Of a DNA stretch of 64,000 nt, positions 25,376 through 33,652 are shown piece by piece. Made by a program: the position numbers and the translations under genes. The stretch's first letter is position 1, and every line of letters starts with the position of its first letter. Source of the DNA: Mycobacterium sp. 1164966.3 (lineage in GTDB: Bacteria; Actinomycetota; Actinomycetes; Mycobacteriales; Mycobacteriaceae); assembly GCF_001665395.1 (NCBI RefSeq), contig NZ_LZSG01000027.1, positions 34,780 to 98,779 of the forward strand, written 5' to 3'. Below the pieces are notes generated by a model. The model was not told the DNA's origin. It saw only the letters and a list, made by a program, of their open reading frames with translations, and searched no databases.

Positions 25376-26445
25376 GGGAAATCCTTCGTCGGTTCGGAAC
25401 TAGCAAGGCGTGCACCGAGTTCGGTGAGATAGCGGTCGGGGCCGCCGAGGAATTGGCTCCAGCTCAGCAGCCGCTTGAGATAGAGATGAGCGTCGTGCTC
25501 CCAGGTGTAGCCGATGCCGCCGAACACCTGGATCGCGGTGTCGCCGACGGTGGCCAGCCGCCCGGCGAACGCCTTGGCGCGCACCGCGGACAGGTGCCGC
25601 TCGTTCGGGGCGGCGTCGGCGGCCCACAGCGCGTGGATGACTCCGCTGCGGGCCAGTTCGACAGTCTCGTACATGTCGACGCACAAATGCTGGACCGCCT
25701 GAAACGACCCGATGAACTGACCGAATTGTCTTCTCGTCTTGGCATATTCGACGGCGAGCTGCATTACCGCCGTTGCCGCCCCGAGTGCGTCAGCGGCCAT
25801 GGCGATGAGCACGTCGTCGACGACTGCGGCGATGTCCTCCGGCGAGGGTGTGGCGAGCAGATGCGCGTCGGCGTTGTCCAGCGTGACCCGAAACTGTTTG
25901 CGAGTCTGGTCGACTCCGCGTTCGAACGTCAATGAAACGCCTGCCGAGTCTTTGTCAACGGCGAAAAGCCCAGTGCCGTCTTGGTATTCAGCAAGTATTA
26001 GCAATACATCGGCCGCCGCGGCGTCAGGCACGCCGGTTAGCGTGGCCGACAGTGCCCCCGGCTCGCCCAGTGGAGCCAGCGTCGCGATCGTGCTGCCGTC
26101 GTCGATGCCGGCCAGAAGCTCAGCGGCCGCGTCTCCGCCGGCCCGGGTCAGCATGCGTGTCGCGGCCACCGCGCTCGACAGCCATGGCCCCGGGTGCAGG
26201 GCGGCGCCGAGTTCCTCGGCCACGATGCCGGCCTCGACCATTGTCATGCCGGCGCCGCCGTATTCCTCCGGCACGAGCAGTCCCGTCGTCCCGAGGTCGG
26301 CGAGGCCCTGCCAGACCGCGTCGTCGGTGCCGCAAGGATCATCGAGCAGCTCGCGAACGTGCCCGGATATCGGTGCTTTCTCAGCCAGGAAGCGTCGCAC
26401 GGTGTCGCGCAGCGCCAGTTGCTCGTCGGTCAGCTCGAGGTTCAT
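25372..26445 (-). CDS. Acyl-CoA dehydrogenase, FadE subunit (non-catalytic-type partner)
   Basis: The 357-residue protein has acyl-CoA dehydrogenase N- and C-domains: L-V-P-E-E-Y-G-G-A-G near residue 57, T-R-R-Q-F-G-Q-F-I-G-S-F-Q-A-V-Q-H near 233 and V-F-G-G-I-G-Y-T-W-E-H-D-A-H-L-Y near 315. The middle beta domain is divergent. It overlaps both neighbours by 4 bp, and the next gene upstream is another FadE. This is the arrangement of the heterotetrameric (alpha2beta2) dehydrogenases that act on steroid or branched acyl-CoAs in mycobacteria. In such pairs one subunit supplies the catalytic base and the other part of the FAD site; this one looks like the latter, but that is inference. Confidence 0.9.
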   Translation of the reverse strand: MNLELTDEQLALRDTVRRFLAEKAPISGHVRELLDDPCGTDDAVWQGLADLGTTGLLVPEEYGGAGMTMVEAGIVAEELGAALHPGPWLSSAVAATRMLTRAGGDAAAELLAGIDDGSTIATLAPLGEPGALSATLTGVPDAAAADVLLILAEYQDGTGLFAVDKDSAGVSLTFERGVDQTRKQFRVTLDNADAHLLATPSPEDIAAVVDDVLIAMAADALGAATAVMQLAVEYAKTRRQFGQFIGSFQAVQHLCVDMYETVELARSGVIHALWAADAAPNERHLSAVRAKAFAGRLATVGDTAIQVFGGIGYTWEHDAHLYLKRLLSWSQFLGGPDRYLTELGARLASSEPTKDFP

Positions 26446-27587
26446 TTTCGTGGCAGCCCCAGTACCCGCTGGGCGGTGATGTTCTTATTGATCTGCGTCG
26501 TGCCCCCCGCGATGGTCAGCGAGCGGGAGGTCAGCCGGTAGTCGGCCCAGCGCCCGTTGCTGCCCAGCACGTCGAAGGCCAGCGCGGCCAGATCCTGCCC
26601 GATCTCACCCCATACCGTCTTGGCCAGGCTCGCGGATCCAAAAGCGTCGCCGCCGTGCAAAGTTGCCGAAATCGACCGCTGGCAAAGTACTTCCAGATAC
26701 TTGATGCGGACCGCGATCTCGCCGAGGCGCCGCAGTGTGACTGGGTCTGCTCCGACGCCCGCGGCGGCGAAGCCGGCCATTAGTTCCTCGAGCCGGACCT
26801 GCAGTTCGGCGTATAGCCTTGCCGCCCCGGCACGTTCGTGGCTGAGGGTTGTGGTGGCAACTTGCCAGCCGCCGTTGAGCGGCCCGAGTAGCGCGTCCGC
26901 CGGCACCCGCGCGTCGTGGAAGAAGACCTCGGCGAAATCGGTGTCCCCGTTGAGCGTGACGAGCGGCCGGACCTCGATGCCCGGCAACTTCAGGTCAACA
27001 ATCAGGCAGGAGATCCCCTGGTGTTTCGGAGCGTCGGGATCGGTGCGCACATATAGCTGACACCAGTCGGCCCGGTGCCCGAGCGACGTCCAGATCTTCT
27101 GCCCGTTGACGACGAACTCCCCGTCTCGCTGGCCGCCGTGCCGCACCGCACGGGTACGCAGGGCAGCCAGATCGGATCCGGCTTCGGGCTCGGACATGCC
27201 TTGGCACCAGATGTCGTCGGCCCGCATCATGCGGGGCAGCAGCGTCTCCTTCTGCGCCTCGGTCCCGTACTGCATGATGGCCGGAGCGATATTGTTCATG
27301 CCAATGACATTGAGCGGCAACGGAGCCCGCGCGCGAGTGGTCTCCTCGGTATAGATCAGTTGCTCGAGCACGGTCGCGCCTCGGCCCCCGTACTCTCTGG
27401 GCCAGGAGACCGCTGCCCATCCGGCCTCGGCCATGGCGCGATTCCAGTCGCGCAGCATCTCGAATGTCGCGTCGTCGCGGCCGGTGGGCCGACGAGCCGC
27501 TATCAACTCGTCGGTCAGATTGTCTGACAACCAGGCGCGCAGCTCGCCTCGGAAATGTTCCACTTCCACTGGGTATGAGAAGTCCAC
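26442..27587 (-). CDS. Acyl-CoA dehydrogenase, FadE subunit (catalytic-type partner)
   Basis: The 381-residue protein starts at GTG 27587 and overlaps the next fadE by ATGA. Motifs are W-P-R-E-Y-G-G-R-G near residue 62, Q-G-M-S-E-P-E-A-G-S-D-L (FAD/substrate loop), V-N-G-Q-K-I-W-T-S and T-L-S-H-E-R-A-G-A-A-R near 245, where paired FadE enzymes such as FadE26 carry the catalytic Glu. The end (I-A-G-G-T-T-Q-I-N-K-N-I-T-A-Q-R-V-L-G-L-P) is typical. It should introduce the alpha-beta double bond into an acyl-CoA with FAD. Its promoter is shared back to back with the NorD-like gene and contains motif site 3. Confidence 0.92.
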   Translation of the reverse strand: MDFSYPVEVEHFRGELRAWLSDNLTDELIAARRPTGRDDATFEMLRDWNRAMAEAGWAAVSWPREYGGRGATVLEQLIYTEETTRARAPLPLNVIGMNNIAPAIMQYGTEAQKETLLPRMMRADDIWCQGMSEPEAGSDLAALRTRAVRHGGQRDGEFVVNGQKIWTSLGHRADWCQLYVRTDPDAPKHQGISCLIVDLKLPGIEVRPLVTLNGDTDFAEVFFHDARVPADALLGPLNGGWQVATTTLSHERAGAARLYAELQVRLEELMAGFAAAGVGADPVTLRRLGEIAVRIKYLEVLCQRSISATLHGGDAFGSASLAKTVWGEIGQDLAALAFDVLGSNGRWADYRLTSRSLTIAGGTTQINKNITAQRVLGLPRK

Positions 27588-27639
27588 GTTTCCTATTCGA
27601 CCTCACGCGATTGACTGCGACCAAGCCGGACTCTACGTT

Positions 27640-27658
27640 GGAACAGATATTTGGTCAA
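27640..27658 (+). promoter_or_regulatory. Cluster motif site 3 (divergent fadE / VWA promoter)
   Basis: GGAACAGATATTTGGTCAA lies between the fadE start at 27587 and the VWA gene start near 27685, so one bound regulator could control both directions. Confidence 0.65.
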
Positions 27659-27684
27659 TCGGTCAAGAAGGGTGCATTCGGAGG

Positions 27685-29403
27685 TTGGGCGCGGGAAACG
27701 ACGCTTGTGGCGAGCAGTTTCAGGCCCTCGGCATGCTCGCTTCTGCGCTGGCGGGCCGTCCCGTGGCGGTTGCGGAACTGCCACCGGGTGAGTCCTCGTG
27801 GACGGACGGCCACACCATATACATTGACGCCTCGACGCGGCCGCAGCGGAAAATCGAGATCCTCGAGGCTGTAGCGGTGCAGGCGTCGATGATCGCGGCC
27901 GGCAGCCTGGAGACCGACGTCGTTCGTCGGTTGGTCCGACACCCGCGGTTGGCTAAGCGCTACCTTGCGATCGAGGGTCACCGCGCCCTGGTCGCCAACG
28001 GCGACTTGCTGCCGAGCATCGTGTCGACGATGGGCAACCGCGACATTGCCGGCCGCAGCGACTCGCCCGCCACGTCGCTGCGAATTGCCGAGGGACGGGA
28101 AGCGATCGACGACCCGCCGCCGGGATTCGGCGTGATCCGCGCAGCCAAGGTGCTGGCGGCGTCATCCCAGGCGGTCGCGCAAAAGGACCCGGGGACAACG
28201 CAGCATGTCCCGCGAGACCCTCAAAAGCGGGACAGCGTGCGGCAACTGGACGAGCTCGACGACGGCGAAGTCGACGCGTCGGACGATCCCGATGTGTTCA
28301 CCAGCCCGGTCGGCGGCGGCGGCTTCATAGGCAAGTGGTTGAAGAAGATGCTGTCGTCCGCGCGCAAGGCCGGTCGCGGCGGCGGACCGCCGGGTGCGGA
28401 CAATCCGACGCATCGCACCATCTCGGGAATTCGCGGCTTGCACGCCGTGACCTCGTTGGCGTCGACCTCGAGCGAAGACGTTGGAGACAGCGATGTGCAA
28501 GCGGACGGCATGCAGTATCCCGAATGGGATGTGACGCGCAAGCGGTATCGTCCCGGGTGGTGCACGGTGCGTGAGGTCGAGCCGACGATCAAGCCGACTG
28601 CGACTCAAGCGATCGAATCCGCCATTGGACTGCGGCGCCCGCTTTCCCGATTGGGAATGGGTCTGCACCGACGGCATCGGCAATCGCAGGGCGACGACAT
28701 CGACATCGATGCCGCCGTCGAGGCCCGCGTCGAGGTGTTGGCCAGGTCGGCGCCCGACGAAGCGGTGTACCTCGACAGCCTGCGGCGCCGTCGTGACCTC
28801 TCGGTGTTGCTGCTACTCGATGTGTCCGGGTCGACGGCAGAGCCTGGAACGGTAGGGCGCACGGTGCACGAACAACAACGTGCGGCCGTCGCCAACCTCA
28901 CCGTCGCACTTCATGATCTCGGTGACCGGGTTGCGCTCTACGCCTACTTCTCCCAGGGCCGAGGAGCGGTGAACATGGTGCCGGTCAAAAGGTTTGACGA
29001 CCCTCTCGACGCCCGGGTGATACGGCGGCTGAACAGTTTGGAACCTGGTGCTTACTCCCGCCTGGGTGCGGCGATTCGTCACGGCTCGGCGGTCCTGGAG
29101 GCTCGCGGAGGCACGACGCGGCGGTTGCTGGTTGTGCTTTCCGACGGTCTCGCTTACGACCACGGCTACGAGCGGCCCTATGGTGCCGCGGATGCGCGCC
29201 GCGCGTTGACCGAAGCGCGCCGACGGGGCACCGGCTGTGTATGCCTGACGATCGGCGCCGGAACTGATGTGCAATCGCTGCGACGAGTGTTCGGCACCAC
29301 TGCGCACGCGACTATCGCCCGCCCAGATCAGCTCGCTGGTCTGATCGGGCCGCTGTTCCGGTCCGCGCTGCGCTCGGCAGAGGTCCGCCGGAGAGTGTCA
29401 TGA
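27685..29403 (+). CDS. NorD/CbbO-like von Willebrand factor A domain protein
   Basis: The C-terminal third is a VWA domain with an intact MIDAS start (L-L-L-D-V-S-G-S-T, about 370 residues in) and the later V-V-L-S-D-G-L-A-Y-D-H strand. The region before it (E-A-V-Y-L-D-S-L-R-R-R-R-D-L-S-V) is typical of NorD/CbbO proteins. The N-terminal half is specific to this type and includes a Gly-rich linker near residue 215. The start is uncertain: TTG 27685 (572 residues) or ATG 27733; frames further upstream run into fadE on the other strand. NorD-type proteins work with a NorQ/CbbQ AAA+ ATPase to insert metal or remodel a target enzyme; that ATPase gene follows directly. Confidence 0.85.
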   Translation: MGAGNDACGEQFQALGMLASALAGRPVAVAELPPGESSWTDGHTIYIDASTRPQRKIEILEAVAVQASMIAAGSLETDVVRRLVRHPRLAKRYLAIEGHRALVANGDLLPSIVSTMGNRDIAGRSDSPATSLRIAEGREAIDDPPPGFGVIRAAKVLAASSQAVAQKDPGTTQHVPRDPQKRDSVRQLDELDDGEVDASDDPDVFTSPVGGGGFIGKWLKKMLSSARKAGRGGGPPGADNPTHRTISGIRGLHAVTSLASTSSEDVGDSDVQADGMQYPEWDVTRKRYRPGWCTVREVEPTIKPTATQAIESAIGLRRPLSRLGMGLHRRHRQSQGDDIDIDAAVEARVEVLARSAPDEAVYLDSLRRRRDLSVLLLLDVSGSTAEPGTVGRTVHEQQRAAVANLTVALHDLGDRVALYAYFSQGRGAVNMVPVKRFDDPLDARVIRRLNSLEPGAYSRLGAAIRHGSAVLEARGGTTRRLLVVLSDGLAYDHGYERPYGAADARRALTEARRRGTGCVCLTIGAGTDVQSLRRVFGTTAHATIARPDQLAGLIGPLFRSALRSAEVRRRVS

Positions 29404-29416
29404 CGACGGCCGACCT

Positions 29417-29435
29417 TGAAACAAACATCTGTTCC
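29417..29435 (-). promoter_or_regulatory. Cluster motif site 4 (upstream of MoxR ATPase gene)
   Basis: On the minus strand it reads GGAACAGATGTTTGTTTCA. It is in the 67-bp gap between the VWA stop and the ATPase start at 29471, so the ATPase gene may have its own regulated promoter. Confidence 0.6.
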
Positions 29436-29470
29436 GGTTAGGCTCCGAAACAACTAGCAGAAGGGAAGCC

Positions 29471-30316
29471 ATGGCCAAGGAGTCCGGGGTGGTGCACCGG
29501 AACGGCGCGACCCCCGAGGCGGAGAACTTGCGGCCCTATTACAAAACGGTCGGCAGCGAAGAGGCGGTATTCAAGGCGGCCTACCACCAAGGTTTGGCAC
29601 TCGTGCTCAAGGGACCGACGGGTTGCGGCAAGACCCGCTTCGTCGAGGCCATGGCCCACGACCTCGACCGGCCGCTGATCACCGTGGCCTGCCACGACGA
29701 CCTCACCACGGCGGACCTCGTCGGACGGTATCTGTTGCAGGGCGACGAGACGGTGTGGGTGGACGGTCCGCTGACCCGAGCGGTGCGCGAGGGCGCGATC
29801 TGCTACCTGGACGAAGTAGTGGAGGCCCGGCAAGACACCACGGTGGTGCTGCACCCGCTCGCCGACCACCGCCGCCAGCTGCCCATCGAGCGGTTGGGGA
29901 TCACCCTGGACGCCGCACCCGGCTTCGGCCTGGTGGTGTCATACAACCCCGGCTACCAGAGTGTGCTCAAGGATCTGAAGGATTCGACCCGTCAGCGCAT
30001 GGTCGCGATCGAATTCGGTTTCCCCGCAGCCGATATCGAAGAGGAGATAGTGGCGCACGAAGCAGGGGTGGACAGTGCTGCGGCGGCCGAGCTGGTGCGG
30101 TTCGGCCAGGCAATTCGGCGGTTGGAAACCGGCGGACTGCGTGAGGTGGCGTCGACGCGCGTGCTCATTGCGGCCGGCCAGCTCATTGCCGAGGGCTTGA
30201 CTACGCGAGAGGCCGCCCGGGCTGCGATCGCCGGACCGCTCACCGACGACGTGGCCGTGGGCCGGGCCCTGAACGAGATGATCGACGTCTACTTGGGCGG
30301 GGACGGATGGAACTGA
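29471..30316 (+). CDS. MoxR-family AAA+ ATPase, NorQ/CbbQ-like
   Basis: The 281-residue protein has Walker A G-P-T-G-C-G-K-T near residue 48, Walker B I-C-Y-L-D-E-V near 110, the sensor-type V-V-S-Y-N-P-G-Y near 160, an arginine finger region (S-T-R-Q-R-M) and the short CbbQ/NirQ/NorQ C-terminal domain. GAAGGGAAGCC provides the ribosome site. With the preceding VWA gene it forms a NorQ-NorD-type activase pair. Known pairs activate nitric-oxide reductase, Rubisco or methanol dehydrogenase; none of these is in the window. The client is likely one of the oxidative enzymes of this cluster or is encoded elsewhere. Confidence 0.92.
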   Translation: MAKESGVVHRNGATPEAENLRPYYKTVGSEEAVFKAAYHQGLALVLKGPTGCGKTRFVEAMAHDLDRPLITVACHDDLTTADLVGRYLLQGDETVWVDGPLTRAVREGAICYLDEVVEARQDTTVVLHPLADHRRQLPIERLGITLDAAPGFGLVVSYNPGYQSVLKDLKDSTRQRMVAIEFGFPAADIEEEIVAHEAGVDSAAAAELVRFGQAIRRLETGGLREVASTRVLIAAGQLIAEGLTTREAARAAIAGPLTDDVAVGRALNEMIDVYLGGDGWN

Positions 30317-30349
30317 CGTGTGCCGGTGCAGGCCGTTACCATTACTGCG

Positions 30350-30368
30350 CGAACAAATATTAGGTTGC
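30350..30368 (+). promoter_or_regulatory. Cluster motif site 5 (upstream of the substrate-binding/AveC operon)
   Basis: CGAACAAATATTAGGTTGC lies 50-68 bp upstream of the ATG at 30418, in the only gap before a tightly packed four-gene run. Confidence 0.65.
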
Positions 30369-30417
30369 TCACGGATCCATGCCGGTGACTCGTCACGCGG
30401 CTTTTCAAGGAGGTCAG

Positions 30418-31530
30418 ATGTCCTACGAAAGCAGCGCCGAGCCGATCAAGGTCGGCTACCTGATGGACTTCACCTTGCCGCCGATGTTTCCCGAGGAGAT
30501 GAAGGCGGATTTCACCCAGTGCTTTGACCTGGTATTCGAGGAGGCCGTTGCAAGCGGGGCGCTGGACCGGCCCGTGCAAATGGTTTACCGCGAAGTGGAG
30601 GGGCTGCCGAAGGGATCGGTCAAGGCCGTGATCGATGTGTTCGGTGAGCTCGTCGACGAAGGCTGTCTGGTGGTGTTCGGACCGCACATCACCGACAATT
30701 GTGTGCCGACTCGCGAAGCGATCGAGGAGCGGTTCAAGGTTCCGGCGATCGGGGTCACCGGCACCGACGACTGGCTAGGCGAATGGACGTTCTCCTTTCC
30801 GCAGGGATCGATGACCGACGAGCCGATCTTCATCGCCGACCTCGTCGCCAAACGCGGGCTCTCCGACATCGGGGTGCTCGTCGAACAGAACCTCATAGGC
30901 GAAAGCTACTTGAAGAATCTGCGAAACGCTTGTCGCCGCAATGGCATTCGGATTGTGGCGGAAGCACCGATCGCGCAGACCGCCCAGGACATCAATGAAG
31001 CCGTGCGTACCCTTCACGATGCCAAAGCGGAAGCGATCGTCCACCTGGGCTTCGGCTTCGGGATCGTGTTCATCAATCCCGCCTTGCAGGCCGTCGACTG
31101 GGACCCGCCGCGATTCACCACCACGGCTTTCCAGAACGCGTGGGTGAACCCGATCATGTGGAACGCGTTCATGGGCTGGATCGGGGTCGATCAGTACGAC
31201 GAAGAGAATCGGATCGGCCAGGACTTCCTCGATCGTTATGCCCAGAAGTACGGAGGCAGGCGCCCGGAATACTGCGTGCCGGTGGTCAACCGGGACGTCG
31301 CCGCCACACTCGTGCGCGCGTTCACCGATGCACACCCGCTCAGCCCGCGCGGGGTCAAGGAGGCGCTGGAGCGGGTGAAGATGATGCCCGCCGCCTCGGG
31401 GGCGCCCGGCACCCGAGTGTCGTTCGGCAAGTGGACTCGCCGGGCCTGGATGGGTGCCGGCTATCTGGTGGCGCGAACCCTCGATGCCGACGGCATCAAC
31501 TCGCACTTGGTAGATCGTTTCGGAGAGTGA
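30418..31530 (+). CDS. Periplasmic-binding-protein-like (LivJ/AmiC type) ligand-binding protein without signal peptide
   Basis: The ATG at 30418 follows a perfect AAGGAGG. The 370-residue protein has the type 1 periplasmic-binding fold of branched-chain amino acid/amide receptors: I-K-V-G-Y-L-M-D-F at strand 1, G-C-L-V-V-F-G-P-H, P-A-I-G-V-T-G-T-D-D-W, D-I-G-V-L-V-E-Q-N and L-V-A-R-T-L-D-A-D-G near the end. The N-terminus is charged, with no hydrophobic core, Tat twin-arginine or lipobox, and no permease or ATPase gene is near. It is therefore probably cytoplasmic, acting as a ligand sensor or carrier like AmiC, or an enzyme-associated binding protein. It heads the AveC-SDR-P450 operon. Confidence 0.82.
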   Translation: MSYESSAEPIKVGYLMDFTLPPMFPEEMKADFTQCFDLVFEEAVASGALDRPVQMVYREVEGLPKGSVKAVIDVFGELVDEGCLVVFGPHITDNCVPTREAIEERFKVPAIGVTGTDDWLGEWTFSFPQGSMTDEPIFIADLVAKRGLSDIGVLVEQNLIGESYLKNLRNACRRNGIRIVAEAPIAQTAQDINEAVRTLHDAKAEAIVHLGFGFGIVFINPALQAVDWDPPRFTTTAFQNAWVNPIMWNAFMGWIGVDQYDEENRIGQDFLDRYAQKYGGRRPEYCVPVVNRDVAATLVRAFTDAHPLSPRGVKEALERVKMMPAASGAPGTRVSFGKWTRRAWMGAGYLVARTLDADGINSHLVDRFGE

Positions 31531-31540
31531 GGCCGACACC

Positions 31541-32677
31541 ATGACGACTGAACAGTTGCCGGCACACGAGGAGCCCACCCGGGCGCGTGAGACCAAAAAG
31601 CGTAGTTGGGGCGGTTGGATCGCCGGCGCCGCGCTGGCGGCGTTCGTACTCTTCTTCATCGCGAACATGCGCGTCGCCCTCGACCCCCGCGTCGCCAACC
31701 CGAACGTGCAGGGCCGGCCCCGCCCCGTCAAGTTCATCTTCGGCTTGGACTACATCGCGTTTCTGCACATTGCGACGATCGTCTTGCTGCTGGTGCTGCT
31801 GGTCATATTCATTCGGGGCTGGCGACGCAACCCGGGCAGCCCGGCGATGCTGATGTTCCTGTGCACCACCCTGATCGTCTGGCAAGACCCGATCATGAAT
31901 TGGTCCCCTTTCGCGGTATACAACCCCGACCTCATCCACTGGCCGGAGTCGTGGCCCTTGGTGTCGCTGTCGCCGACCGTCGAGCCGTTCGTCGTGTTCG
32001 GCTACGTCCTCTTCTATTTCGGGCCCTACTTCCCGGCGGTCTGGATCTTGCGCAAACTGCAGGCCAAGCGTGGGCCGCAAGCGTTTGTGTCGCGCCACCC
32101 GCTGGTCAGCCTGGGCTTGCTGACCTGTGCAATCGGCTTCGTCTTCGATATGTTCTTGGAGATCCCGCTGGTCCACATGGGCATGTACATCTACTCTCAG
32201 GTCATTCCGTGGGGTTCGGTATTCACCGGCACGACGTTCCAGTTTCCGCTGATCTGGGAGTCGTTCTCGGTGACGTTCGTGATGGTGCCCGCGGCCATAC
32301 TGTGCTATCGCGACGACACGGGTAAATCGGTGGCGGAGAAGCTCGCCGCCAAGGCCAAGGTATTTCCGACGCGTCCGGTGTTGGGCACGTTCCTGGTGAT
32401 GTTTGTCATCATCAACGTGTCGTACTTCGCCTACGGCGCATGGTTCGCGGTCATCAAGGCCAGTGGAGCGGCTACCTCAGTTGCCTGCCCGTGGCCCTAC
32501 CCGGAAGCGAAAGTGTATGACCCGCAAGGCTATTACGAGAAGGCGGGTGCGCAGGGACCGTATTCGGTCGGCATCTGGTCGACCTGGATGAGCGGCCAGC
32601 CGAACGGGCGTCCCCATGTCGACCCACCCCCTGCGGGCCAAGGCGCCTGTGCGACTTCACCGAGCGCGCATGGCTGA
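31541..32677 (+). CDS. AveC-like (spirocyclase family) integral membrane protein
   Basis: The 378-residue protein starts at ATG 31541, ten bases after the previous stop. It has about seven hydrophobic segments (near residues 25-45, 70-92, 103-118, 150-170, 190-210, 245-265, 290-312). Between them are conserved aromatic and acidic positions: W-Q-D-P-I-M-N-W near 118, F-D-M-F-L-E near 205 and W-E-S-F-S-V near 250. This layout matches the AveC family, named for the avermectin spiroketal cyclase/dehydratase; mycobacterial members have no assigned substrate. It probably acts on a hydrophobic ligand in the membrane. It overlaps the next SDR gene by 8 bp, so they are translated together. Confidence 0.82.
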   Translation: MTTEQLPAHEEPTRARETKKRSWGGWIAGAALAAFVLFFIANMRVALDPRVANPNVQGRPRPVKFIFGLDYIAFLHIATIVLLLVLLVIFIRGWRRNPGSPAMLMFLCTTLIVWQDPIMNWSPFAVYNPDLIHWPESWPLVSLSPTVEPFVVFGYVLFYFGPYFPAVWILRKLQAKRGPQAFVSRHPLVSLGLLTCAIGFVFDMFLEIPLVHMGMYIYSQVIPWGSVFTGTTFQFPLIWESFSVTFVMVPAAILCYRDDTGKSVAEKLAAKAKVFPTRPVLGTFLVMFVIINVSYFAYGAWFAVIKASGAATSVACPWPYPEAKVYDPQGYYEKAGAQGPYSVGIWSTWMSGQPNGRPHVDPPPAGQGACATSPSAHG

Positions 32678-33641
32678 GCCGCGCACCGTCGTCATCACCG
32701 GCGCGTCACGCGGACTCGGCTTCGCCTCGGCGGTGCGCTTGTATCGCGAGGGCTGGCGGGTGGTCGCGGCCATGCGCACACCCGACCCGGGGATGGCGCG
32801 GCTGCGCGAGGCGACGGGGGCGGGCGAGGACGACGACCGGCTGATCGGGGTGCAACTCGACCTGTGTGACCCCGCATCGGTCGCCGCTGCCGGCAAGGCA
32901 ATTGGAGAAGCTGTGGGCGCACCCTATGCGGTCGTACACAACGCGGGGATCGCCGCCGGCGGAATGGTGGAGGAAGCGGGAACGCAGTTGTGGCAGAACA
33001 TGTTCGCCACGCATGTCTTCGGCCCGGTCGAACTCACCAAGGCGTTGTTGCCGACCATGCGCGCGGCGGGCGAGGGCCGCATCGTGCTGGTGTGCAGTGC
33101 GGCCGGGGTGCGCGGTCAGCCGGCGGCGGCGCCGTATGGCGCGGCCAAGGGAGCCGTGGAGCGGTGGGGCGAGTCATTGGCGGGTGAGATCGCGCCGTTC
33201 GGACTTGGCGTCACCATCCTGGTGGCGGGAATGTACGACACGGACATCATCACCGACGACGGCGTCACCGATGACCGCGACCTCAACGGCCCCTACGCCC
33301 GACTGCACCCGACCATCTACGCCCGTGGCCGCTTCGCGACCAGCTTCGCCCGTCCACCCGAACGGTTCACCGACGGGTTGGTTAAGGCATTGGCCGACAC
33401 GAGCCCGTTCCGGCGCCGCGGTGTCGGAACGGACGCGTCAATATTGTTGGTGGCCAACCGGTTTCTTCCGGCGATAGCTATGCACCACATGTCGCGGATC
33501 TTCTTGGGCATACCCAGACGCGGCTCGATGCGGCGCGGCGCCTGGCCCTTGACGGCGGGCCAAAAAGCAATGGTGTTCGCCGCGCGCGTCATCCCGCAGC
33601 CCGTAGTGCGGCGGCTGGCCGCCCTGGCGAAGAAGGACTAG
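32670..33641 (+). CDS. Short-chain dehydrogenase/reductase
   Basis: The start ATG at 32670 lies inside the end of the AveC-like gene (8-bp overlap). The 323-residue SDR has T-G-A-S-R-G-L-G near residue 10, H-N-A-G, V-L-V-C-S-A-A-G-V for the active Ser and Y-G-A-A-K for Tyr-Lys. The C-terminal 80 residues are longer than the minimal SDR and basic/hydrophobic (I-F-L-G-I-P-R-R-G-S-M-R-R-G), which may hold it near the membrane and its AveC-like neighbour. It likely interconverts an alcohol and a ketone on the cluster substrate. Confidence 0.88.
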   Translation: MAEPRTVVITGASRGLGFASAVRLYREGWRVVAAMRTPDPGMARLREATGAGEDDDRLIGVQLDLCDPASVAAAGKAIGEAVGAPYAVVHNAGIAAGGMVEEAGTQLWQNMFATHVFGPVELTKALLPTMRAAGEGRIVLVCSAAGVRGQPAAAPYGAAKGAVERWGESLAGEIAPFGLGVTILVAGMYDTDIITDDGVTDDRDLNGPYARLHPTIYARGRFATSFARPPERFTDGLVKALADTSPFRRRGVGTDASILLVANRFLPAIAMHHMSRIFLGIPRRGSMRRGAWPLTAGQKAMVFAARVIPQPVVRRLAALAKKD

Positions 33642-33652
33642 AAGGAGCACCA

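Noticed and set aside
27433..27684. N-terminal extension of the NorD-like gene into fadE
   Set aside because: The upstream codons are antisense to conserved FadE sequence and the extension would cover motif site 3; a start at 27685 or 27733 is more sensible.
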